A stretch of DNA of 13,905 nucleotides, from the NCBI GenBank assembly GCA_964518995.1, contig CAZFJU010000106.1:1-13905 (forward strand), read 5' to 3'. Shown here piece after piece: positions 6,235 through 12,377 of the stretch. The notes beneath the pieces were generated by a model. The model was not told the DNA's origin. It did no database searches and saw nothing but the letters and a program-made list of their open reading frames with translations. This DNA comes from ZC4RG20 sp964518995. GTDB lineage: Bacteria; Pseudomonadota; Gammaproteobacteria; Steroidobacterales; Rariloculaceae. The number at the start of each line of letters is the position of its first letter. Position 1 is the first letter of the stretch. The position numbers and the translations under genes were made by a program.

Positions 6235-7015
6235 CGGCGTCCTCCATGTGTGGGCTTCGAGCGCTGCGCGGCCAACCAATGCTGCCGGCGAGCGGCAGCT
6301 TCACGGCAAGATCGAGAGGATCGACGCCGAGCGTCAAGCCGAGGATATTCACTTCCAGCCCTTCCTCGACCCCGACGAGCACGCCGAGCACACCGAGAAC
6401 GCTCAGCTGAACGCCGGTGCCGCTCGGGCTGCGGGCGAAAATGGCCGCGCCGAGATAATCCTTGCCGATCGCCGTGGGCGGCAGATCGGCCTTGAGCTCC
6501 GGCACGGCGCGCAGCACATGCGCAACAAAGGTATTGGAATTGGGGCCGGGCCAGACACGGTATCGGTCAGCGTACGGGTAAGCCTTGACGGCCTGCTCGA
6601 TCTTCGGGATCGCCGCCGCCGCAGCGTCGCCGCGCAGCTCAGCGATCAGCTCGGGCGCGTTGCCGAACCAGCGTGAATCGGGCGGCCGATCGCCGATTGC
6701 GACCGACGTGCCGGCACGCCGCAGGCGCCAGCCGTTGACCTCATAAACGGTGTAGGCGTTGGCCTGATATGGCTTTACGGCGATCCACGCATGCACACCG
6801 AAGTAGCCGCGCCAGCGAACGGCTCGGGCTGCATAGACCTGGATGACGGCTTCGGCCGCCTCATGCGGTAGCGGCGCGAGGCCAACGGGCGCGCGACTCG
6901 CGATACGCCAATTATCGCCGGCCGCACTTTGCTGCTTATCGACGTAGGCCAAGCCGAAAATCAGCACCGCAAACAACGAGAGCCAGGTTGCCGGCGATTT
7001 CAGTCTCACCCGCAC
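6227..7015 (-). CDS. DUF3750 family membrane-anchored protein
   Basis: 262 residues from the GTG at 7015. One membrane segment at about 9-25, then an extracytoplasmic domain with the DUF3750 landmarks: QVYAARAVRWRGYFGVHAWI (59-78), YTVYEVNGWRLRR (88-100), WPGPNSNTFVAHV (155-167), LPPTAIGKDYLG (178-189), and a C-terminal hydrophobic Gly-rich stretch (about 200-240). Function is unknown. My inference is a relation to permuted papain-like folds, with His75 and the NSNTFV motif (159-164) resembling the NCEHFV type but with Ser160 in place of Cys. The start is uncertain: TTG at 7093 gives 288 residues, but the extra stretch is Gly/Pro/Arg-rich and contains a 12-base-pair hairpin; GTG at 7015 or 7009 opens straight into a normal anchor. 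No start has a good ribosome site. It overlaps the DUF6607 start by 8 bases. Confidence 0.85.
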   Translation of the reverse strand: MRVRLKSPATWLSLFAVLIFGLAYVDKQQSAAGDNWRIASRAPVGLAPLPHEAAEAVIQVYAARAVRWRGYFGVHAWIAVKPYQANAYTVYEVNGWRLRRAGTSVAIGDRPPDSRWFGNAPELIAELRGDAAAAAIPKIEQAVKAYPYADRYRVWPGPNSNTFVAHVLRAVPELKADLPPTAIGKDYLGAAIFARSPSGTGVQLSVLGVLGVLVGVEEGLEVNILGLTLGVDPLDLAVKLPLAGSIGWPRSARSPHMEDADG

Positions 7016-7052
7016 GAAGATAGACGGTGGCCGGCGCCGCGGCAAGCCGGGA

Positions 7053-7080
7053 ATGCCGGCGGCGTGGCCGCCGCCGGCAT
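7053..7080. repeat. Perfect 12-base-pair inverted repeat with four-base loop
   Basis: ATGCCGGCGGCG (7053-7064) and CGCCGCCGGCAT (7069-7080) pair perfectly around TGGC. The stem lies between the stop of the regulator (7130) and the preferred start of the DUF3750 gene. No T run follows on either strand, so it may be an RNA stability or attenuation element rather than a complete terminator. Confidence 0.75.
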
Positions 7081-7129
7081 CGTCACGGGTCAATTAAAGC
7101 TGCGGACGCGGAGAGCGTCTGCAGCGCGG

Positions 7130-7588
7130 TCAATTCTTCTTGGCCTTCTTCAGCTTGAAGACCGAATTGCCGTAATAATCCACCATCGCCTTCTCGAGCG
7201 CCCGCAGGTGCGGCGACGACTGCTTGAAGATATCGAAGTCGATTTCGATATGCTTCCGCCGGCGATCCTGAGTGTCCGGCACCAGCTTCAAAATGCCGCC
7301 TGGTGCTGCCTCCGATGTCAGTGAAAAGACGATTCTGGATACGGAGGTATACGGAATGCTCAGCTTCTGCGATAGCGACTTCATTGAGTGCGGCTTGCCG
7401 TCGATTGCCGCATCGATGACCTCGAGGGCCACCAGGACCTCGGCCAACGTGCCGTGCCGCCCTGATTTGTGAAACACAGTCAGCAATGCAATAGCGGCCT
7501 TGCGCACGCCATTCGAATCGAAGAGCGCTTTGCTGCTTGCACGCCGCTGCGAAGTGGAAGCTCCTGCCGATACATTTTCCCTAGTCAC
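7130..7588 (-). CDS. Winged-helix transcriptional regulator, MarR-like
   Basis: 152 residues. A polar tail (1-27) precedes helices at about 28-62, a helix-turn-helix at 66-92 (MKSLSQKLSIPYTSVSRIVF, with SVSRIV typical of a recognition helix), and a wing at about 99-116 (ILKLVPDTQDRRRKHIEID; the D-DRR-K pattern is characteristic of MarR wings). A C-terminal helix and a Lys-rich end (KLKKAKKN) follow. It probably binds DNA as a dimer, but no ligand can be inferred. It starts with GTG at 7588, five bases after GGAG. By hand count GC over 7141-7560 is about 57%, lower than the 72% in one 60-base sample of the neighbouring mltB-like gene, a mild hint of different origin. It is the first gene of the leftward cluster 4005-7588 and a candidate regulator of it. 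A near-perfect palindrome at 7657-7671 lies 69 bases upstream. Confidence 0.8.
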   Translation of the reverse strand: MTRENVSAGASTSQRRASSKALFDSNGVRKAAIALLTVFHKSGRHGTLAEVLVALEVIDAAIDGKPHSMKSLSQKLSIPYTSVSRIVFSLTSEAAPGGILKLVPDTQDRRRKHIEIDFDIFKQSSPHLRALEKAMVDYYGNSVFKLKKAKKN

Positions 7589-7656
7589 GGTAACTCCATG
7601 TAGTCTCGACGATAAGAAAGGTGCGAATCATACGCGGTCGAATGGCGATCTCAAAA

Positions 7657-7671
7657 ACCGGACGGTCCGGT
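7657..7671. promoter_or_regulatory. Palindrome upstream of the MarR-like gene, candidate operator
   Basis: ACCGGAC, one G, then GTCCGGT: a perfect seven-base inverted repeat about one helical turn and a half long, typical for a dimeric winged-helix repressor. It lies in the promoter region of the regulator gene, so autoregulation is plausible. It could equally be a small RNA hairpin. Confidence 0.4.
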
Positions 7672-7755
7672 ACGCGTCGCACACCCGGATAGCCAACTCT
7701 TTGAGTATCGCGAAGCCGGAAAGTTGCCGACTCACCGGCGATTTTTTCCGTTATT

Positions 7756-8952
7756 TCAGGGCGAAGAGATCCCTAAAGCGTTGAGCAAGGGTACGTCGAC
7801 GTGGCCGTCAGCGATGAGCCCGTGCTCCTGTTGCCAATCGCGGACAGCACCGCGCGTTGCGGGGCCGACGATACCGTCCGGCGTGCCACTGTCGAAGCCG
7901 AGCTCGTTGAGCTCTCGTTGCACGGCAGCGATTTGCTCGCGCGTGAGCCGCTCGCTGCTCGGAGGCGGCACGGCAAGCTCGCTGCCGCCGGCGATGCGAT
8001 CGGCAAGATGACCTACGGTCAGCGCGAAAAACTCCGACGGATTCCATCGCATGATGGCCGCAAAATTCTCGTAGACGAGAAATGCAGGCCCGCGATGGCC
8101 GGCCGGCACGAGCACGGCTGCGCGCTGCTCGAGTGCCGGTAACGGCGCGCCCGCAGTCGTCACGATGCCAAGTGTCCTCCATTCCGCGAGCGGCCGCGCG
8201 CGATCCCGGCCGGCGAGCGCGTAGTCGAAGGTTTCGGGCAACTGCACCTCCCGCCCCCATCGCCAGCCTGGCTGCCAGCCGAAAGTGCGCAGCAGATTGG
8301 CGCCGGACGCGAATGCATCGGCCACGCTTCCCCAAAGATCCACGATGCCGTCACCGTCGCCATCTATCGCGTAGGCCAGGTAGTTCGAAGGCATGAACTG
8401 CGTCTGACCCATCGCGCCGGCCCACGAGCCGATCATCCTATCCGCGTCAATTCCGCGCTCGACGATGCGCAACGCGTTGACGAACTCCGTCGTGAAGTAC
8501 GGACCACGGCGGCCTTCGCAAGCGAGCGTGGCGAGCGAGTCGAACACGGGCACGTCCCCGATCACTCGGCCATAGTCGGTCTCGAGCCCCCACAGCGCGA
8601 GAATGACATGGGCGGGCACCCCATGCTCCGCGGTCACGCGCTCGAGCAGAGCGCGATGGCGGGCGAGCATGTCGCGGCCCATCATCACGCGGTTCGCGTT
8701 GACACGGCGACCCAGATAGGTCGCAAAGGTCTCGACAAACTCCGGCTGATCCCGGTCGGCCTGGACCACCCGCGGTAGCTGCCGAACCGTCGGCAGCACG
8801 CTATCGGCCGTGGCCGCGGCGACACCGCGCGACACGGCCTCGCTACGCAGTCCCTCGAGGCATGCGTCGAACGGCTGCTGCGCCGATGCGCCGAGCGGGG
8901 CGAGCAGAAGACCGAGAGCTGCGATGCGTCGGGACCGTGAAGAGTGCGTCAT
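7756..8952 (-). CDS. Lytic murein transglycosylase, MltB family, with C-terminal peptidoglycan-binding domain
   Basis: Cleaves the MurNAc-GlcNAc bond of peptidoglycan to 1,6-anhydro ends, in the periplasm. 398 residues: signal peptide 1-24 (cleavage after GASA), catalytic domain about 28-325, and a PG_binding_1-type domain about 337-393 (LTREQIAAVQRELNELGFDS... GPATRGAVRDWQ). The catalytic Glu is Glu124 in ALWGLETDYGRV, and the family block GSWAGAMGQTQFMPSNYLAYAIDGDGD follows from 175. There is no lipobox Cys at the cleavage site, so unlike E. coli MltB it should be soluble, as in the SltB type of Pseudomonas with an added binding domain. The ATG at 8952 has AGGA about four bases upstream. 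It is divergent from mltF across a 172-base spacer. Confidence 0.92.
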   Translation of the reverse strand: MTHSSRSRRIAALGLLLAPLGASAQQPFDACLEGLRSEAVSRGVAAATADSVLPTVRQLPRVVQADRDQPEFVETFATYLGRRVNANRVMMGRDMLARHRALLERVTAEHGVPAHVILALWGLETDYGRVIGDVPVFDSLATLACEGRRGPYFTTEFVNALRIVERGIDADRMIGSWAGAMGQTQFMPSNYLAYAIDGDGDGIVDLWGSVADAFASGANLLRTFGWQPGWRWGREVQLPETFDYALAGRDRARPLAEWRTLGIVTTAGAPLPALEQRAAVLVPAGHRGPAFLVYENFAAIMRWNPSEFFALTVGHLADRIAGGSELAVPPPSSERLTREQIAAVQRELNELGFDSGTPDGIVGPATRGAVRDWQQEHGLIADGHVDVPLLNALGISSP

Positions 8953-8985
8953 CTGTCCTGAATCCGAGGGGGTTGCTGCTGCGAA

Positions 8986-9006
8986 ATGTAGGGCCTAATA
9001 CTACAT
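8986..9006. promoter_or_regulatory. Inverted repeat in the mltB-like/mltF divergent spacer
   Basis: ATGTAG (8986-8991), nine bases, then CTACAT (9001-9006). The half-sites are about 1.5 helical turns apart, plausible for a dimeric regulator. It lies 34-54 bases before the mltB-like start, within its expected promoter. No known factor is assigned. Confidence 0.3.
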
Positions 9007-9023
9007 AACCGTTGCTGATGCCA

Positions 9024-9036
9024 GTGCGCCGCGCAC
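9024..9036. promoter_or_regulatory. GC-rich palindrome in the mltB-like/mltF divergent spacer
   Basis: GTGCGC, one C, then GCGCAC: a perfect 13-base palindrome near the middle of the spacer between the two transglycosylase genes. Possible operator or short hairpin; low information because of the high GC content. Confidence 0.25.
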
Positions 9037-9084
9037 GTGAGCGCTCAACGGCATTTCGCTGGTGTGCGTTTCGGACGCCCCCTT

Positions 9085-9090
9085 TATACT
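9085..9090 (+). promoter_or_regulatory. Candidate -10 box of mltF
   Basis: TATACT, one mismatch to consensus, 35 bases upstream of the GTG start. No matching -35 is seen at normal spacing. Confidence 0.35.
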
Positions 9091-9124
9091 GCTCCGAATC
9101 GATGGAGGCGTTGGACAAGGATAG

Positions 9125-10561
9125 GTGCGAGCGCTCTTTCTCGTCATATCGGGCATTCTGCTCGGAAGTTGCTCGGCTCCTCCACGAGTGCTGGATCAAA
9201 TCCTCGCGCTTGGTGAGCTACGTATTCTCACGTATAGCGGCCCGGCCACTTTTTACTTCGGCGCCGATCAGCCTCGCGGCGTTGAGTTCGAGCTCGCGCG
9301 CGGCTTCGCCGCACGGCTCGGCGTCGATCTCAAGATCGTGGTCGACGACCGCATCGGCACCCTGCCTTCGAGCGTACGCGGCGGCGGACGCGCTCATATC
9401 GGTGCAGCTGCCGCCGTCGCGGCGCCGCACGAGTCGCTAGTGATGTTCGGCCCGGCCTATGGCGAGGCGGAGCAGCAGGTGATTTATCGCCGCGGCACGA
9501 GCCGGCCGCGCAGCTTTGCCGACCTCGCGGGCGGACGCATCGAGGTGCCCGCGGGCTCTTCGCACGCTACGCTGCTCGAGCAGGCACGAGTCGATCACCC
9601 TGCGCTGCTCTGGCGGGAAGATCCTCGCGCGTCCGTCGAGGAACTCGTGCGTCGCGTCAGCGAAGGTGTCATTGATTATACTATCGTGTCCTCCAACGCT
9701 TTCGGGCTGCTGCGCCATTCTTATCCCGAGGCGCGCGTCGCATTTGCAACCGGCGACGCTCATCGGATCGCGTGGGCGCTGCCGAACGGCGCCGATGCGC
9801 TCCGCGAGCGGGTCGCGGCCTACTTTGCGGAGCTCGAGGCGACCGGTGAGCTCGATCGGCTGCTCGATCGCTACTACTTCACCGGCCGCGAGTTCGACTA
9901 CGTCGGCTCGCGCGCTTTTTTGCGCCACATCGACACCCGCCTGCCGGCATACCGGCCGTACTTCGAGGAAGCCCAGCGGCGCACAGGGATCGACTGGCGT
10001 CTGCTCGCCGCCATTGGCTATCAGGAGTCGCACTGGAACCCCGCGGCCGTGTCACCGACCGGCGTGCGCGGCTTGATGATGCTGACGGAGGATACGGCGT
10101 CGATGATGAACGTCGAAGATCGGCTCGACCCGCGCGAGAGCGCGATCGGCGGCGGGCTCTATTTCGAGAACGTGCTCGGGAAAATTCCCAAGCGAATTGC
10201 GAATCCCGATCGGACGTGGCTTGCGGTCGCCGCCTACAATCTCGGCTTCGGGCATGTTGAGGATGCGCGAATCATCACGCAGATTCAGGGCGGCGATCCG
10301 GACCGGTGGGATCATGTCCGCGAGCGCTTGCCGCTGCTGGCGGACGAAGCGTGGTACTCCCGGGTGCGGCGCGGTTTCGCTCACGGGCACATCGCCGCTC
10401 AGTACGTCGACAACGTGCGGCGTTATCACGAGCTGCTCATGTGGCTCACCGACCGGCAAACGGTCGCTGAATATCACGCCTCGTTGGCCGAGTCGGCGGA
10501 CGCCGTCGAGACGGCGGCAGAGCACGCGGAGCTCGCGGAACCGGCGCAGCCTGCGAGCTGA
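9125..10561 (+). CDS. mltF: Membrane-bound lytic murein transglycosylase F
   Basis: Peptidoglycan lytic transglycosylase with an N-terminal ABC-substrate-binding-like regulatory domain. 478 residues: lipoprotein signal with lipobox LGSC (Cys16, Ser at +2, so outer-membrane inner leaflet is predicted), a SBP_bac_3-type domain about 28-255, and an SLT catalytic domain about 272-455. The catalytic Glu is Glu301 in IGYQESHWNP; PTGVRGLMMLTEDTA (311-325) and AYNLGFGHVEDAR (370-382) are the other SLT motifs. The C-terminal about 25 residues are Ala/Glu-rich and low-complexity. It starts with GTG at 9125, directly after an in-frame TAG, so it cannot start earlier; AAGGA lies three bases before, a tight spacing. 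It is convergent with tadA, as in other gammaproteobacteria. Confidence 0.95.
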   Translation: MRALFLVISGILLGSCSAPPRVLDQILALGELRILTYSGPATFYFGADQPRGVEFELARGFAARLGVDLKIVVDDRIGTLPSSVRGGGRAHIGAAAAVAAPHESLVMFGPAYGEAEQQVIYRRGTSRPRSFADLAGGRIEVPAGSSHATLLEQARVDHPALLWREDPRASVEELVRRVSEGVIDYTIVSSNAFGLLRHSYPEARVAFATGDAHRIAWALPNGADALRERVAAYFAELEATGELDRLLDRYYFTGREFDYVGSRAFLRHIDTRLPAYRPYFEEAQRRTGIDWRLLAAIGYQESHWNPAAVSPTGVRGLMMLTEDTASMMNVEDRLDPRESAIGGGLYFENVLGKIPKRIANPDRTWLAVAAYNLGFGHVEDARIITQIQGGDPDRWDHVRERLPLLADEAWYSRVRRGFAHGHIAAQYVDNVRRYHELLMWLTDRQTVAEYHASLAESADAVETAAEHAELAEPAQPAS

Positions 10562-10598
10562 ACGCCGCCGCGGCGCCCGACGCAATCGCTGTCCGCCG

Positions 10599-10617
10599 AT
10601 GCCGGTCGTAGCGGCAT
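10599..10617. terminator. Small hairpin between convergent mltF and tadA
   Basis: ATGCCG (10599-10604) pairs with CGGCAT (10612-10617) around seven bases in the 79-base spacer of two convergent genes. Position is right for a shared terminator, but only a few T residues follow on either strand. Confidence 0.3.
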
Positions 10618-10640
10618 TCTGCGCTGCAGATCGAACGCGT

Positions 10641-11099
10641 TCAGCGGCGCGCTGCGAAAAAGGTACGCAGCAACGCCGCCGCGTCGTCTTCGAGCAGACG
10701 CGCTTCCACTGCCACCCGGTGATTCAGCCGCTCGCTGCCGAAGATGTCGAATACCGATCCGCACGCGCCTGCTTTCGGGTCGGGCGCCGCATAGACGAGC
10801 CGAGCCACGCGTGCATGCACGAGCGCGCCTGCGCACATCACGCACGGCTCGAGCGTCGCGTACAAGGTGGTGCCCGGTAAGCGGTAGTTACCGACACGCT
10901 TCCCCGCCGCCCGCAGCACGAGCATTTCGGCATGCGCACTCGGGTCATGCTCGCGGACCGGCGCGTTGCCTGCTTCAGCCAGCAGAGCGCCGCCCGCGTC
11001 AATCAGGACGGCGCCAACCGGAACCTCGCCGCGTGCCGCGGCGTCGCGGGCCTGCTCGAGCGCGCGGCGCATCCAGTACGCGTCGTCGAAGTTCGACAT
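10641..11099 (-). CDS. tadA: tRNA-specific adenosine deaminase (wobble A34 to inosine)
   Basis: Deaminates adenosine 34 of tRNA-Arg(ACG) to inosine in the cytoplasm; normally essential. 152 residues from the ATG at 11099, within the usual TadA length. Zinc and catalytic motifs are intact: HAE (His56, Glu58) and PCVMC (Cys86, Cys89). Upstream are the VPVGAVLID strand (27-35) and NAPVREHDPSAH substrate loop (45-56), downstream GACGSVFDIF (111-120). The frame also opens at an ATG at 11213 (190 residues), but that would add 38 residues without family resemblance and overlap the preceding gene by 41 bases; MSNFDDAYWMRRALEQA is a standard TadA start. The nearest ribosome-like GGGAG is rather far (about 12 bases). 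It is downstream of the Gfo/Idh/MocA gene on the same strand. Confidence 0.95.
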   Translation of the reverse strand: MSNFDDAYWMRRALEQARDAAARGEVPVGAVLIDAGGALLAEAGNAPVREHDPSAHAEMLVLRAAGKRVGNYRLPGTTLYATLEPCVMCAGALVHARVARLVYAAPDPKAGACGSVFDIFGSERLNHRVAVEARLLEDDAAALLRTFFAARR

Positions 11100-11172
11100 G
11101 GGCTCAACAATCTCCCGCACCGAAGTTCGCACGCATTCGATGACCGGACACGCTCCAGTATCGAAAGTGCCG

Positions 11173-12267
11173 TCATTTAGCTTCATTTCTGATTGACGAG
11201 CGCTCGATCGCATCGAGCGTCTCGTGTAGCGCTACGGCATCGCTAAAGCTCGGAGCCGATCGTGTGCCCGAGCGGATATCGTGCGCCACCCGGGCATAGA
11301 TCCGGGCGACATTGCGCGGGACGGGGTCGTCCGGCCAGCCCTCATAGCCCGATGCGGGCACGGTCAGCGGCGCCAGTTCGTTCGAGTCACCGTTTGCCCC
11401 ACGGATCGACAATTGCACAAGCTGAGCATGGCCGTTTGCGCCCGTCACCTGGATGTCGCCCTCGGTGCCGTTGATCTCCCAAAGCAGATTCGTCCCTCGA
11501 GACATGCCCCCGCGATAGTGGATCGATAAAGCCGCGCCGCTTTCCAAAGTGCCGTGCACAAGGACTTGGTCGGGCGAGGTCACGGGTATCGTCTCGCCCG
11601 TATCGGCAACATGCACGGTATCGCGTCGGGCAACCGTGCGCGCGGAGACCTCGTCGAACCCGCCGAGCACGTCGCGCATACCGGCGAGGGTGTGCCCCAA
11701 CGGAATCGTGAGCATCGTTGCGCCGTTGCTCTTGTCATAGAGATAGGCGTGAGCGGCATCCGTTTCGGCTCCCCACGAGCTGCCGCTTCCGACGAGCGTC
11801 GTCGACAACACCTGGCCGACGTAGCCTTCGGCGATGAGCTGGCGGAGATACTCGACCTCGGGAGCAACGCGCATTTGAGTCCCGACCGCCGCCACCACGC
11901 CTTTCGACTCGGCTAGATCAGCCAGCTCGCGCGCCTCTGTCAAGCCATTCCCCAGAGGCCACTCGCAATAGACATGCTTGCCGGCGTTCAGCGCCGCCGT
12001 CACCAGCTCTCGGTGATGCGGCACCTTGACGGTGACCACGACCAGATCGACCTCCGGCGAGCTGACCAACGCCTGCGCATTCTCGAACGCATGCGAAAGA
12101 CCGAACGCTTCGGCCGCCTTCTTGGCGCTGGCGACGCTCGTGTTCGCAACACCGACGACCTCATACTGGCCCGGCAGGGCCTTCAATGCCGGGATGTGCG
12201 CGGTCGCGGCCCAGTGAATGCCGGGATTCAGGCCGATGAATCCGACACGGATCGGCTTTTCTGTCAT
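11173..12267 (-). CDS. Gfo/Idh/MocA family oxidoreductase-like protein, Gal80-like, lacking the catalytic Lys
   Basis: 364 residues. The N-terminal Rossmann domain (about 5-125) starts VGFIGLNPGIHWAATAHIPAL, an NAD(P)-binding loop, and continues with VDLVVVTVKVPHHRELVTAALNAGKHVYCEWPLG. In most relatives the last motif is E-K-P with a catalytic Lys; here it is Glu102-Trp103-Pro104. That is known from Gal80-type proteins, so activity as a dehydrogenase is doubtful. The C-terminal beta-sheet domain (about 130-360) includes GATMLTIPLGHTLAGM (182-197; His192 at the usual active-site position). Substrate or ligand is unknown; a sugar or polyol derivative is a family-level guess. The ATG at 12267 follows an in-frame TAG two codons upstream, so it is the first possible start; the ribosome site is weak. 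It sits between guaA and tadA, same strand. Confidence 0.85.
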   Translation of the reverse strand: MTEKPIRVGFIGLNPGIHWAATAHIPALKALPGQYEVVGVANTSVASAKKAAEAFGLSHAFENAQALVSSPEVDLVVVTVKVPHHRELVTAALNAGKHVYCEWPLGNGLTEARELADLAESKGVVAAVGTQMRVAPEVEYLRQLIAEGYVGQVLSTTLVGSGSSWGAETDAAHAYLYDKSNGATMLTIPLGHTLAGMRDVLGGFDEVSARTVARRDTVHVADTGETIPVTSPDQVLVHGTLESGAALSIHYRGGMSRGTNLLWEINGTEGDIQVTGANGHAQLVQLSIRGANGDSNELAPLTVPASGYEGWPDDPVPRNVARIYARVAHDIRSGTRSAPSFSDAVALHETLDAIERSSIRNEAK

Positions 12268-12377
12268 GAGCTACTCGAGTTGCTCCATCGCTTGGAACGT
12301 GCCGCCACGCCCGCATCTCCTTGGATCATCCCGCTGCGTTGCAAGAAACGTGCATCGCTGCGCTTATGTCATGTATG

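Noticed and set aside
7093..7093. TTG start for the DUF3750 gene giving 288 residues
   Set aside because: No ribosome site, non-family Gly/Pro/Arg extension and a perfect hairpin inside the extra stretch; GTG at 7015 (or 7009) preferred.
7714..7747. GCCGG...CCGGC followed by a run of six T on the plus strand, like a terminator
   Set aside because: There is no rightward gene upstream, the stem is only five pairs with a long loop, and on the minus strand the T run becomes an A run before the stem, so it would not end the mltB-like transcript.
11100..11213. Longer TadA start at 11213
   Set aside because: Adds 38 residues unlike TadA and overlaps the preceding gene by 41 bases.
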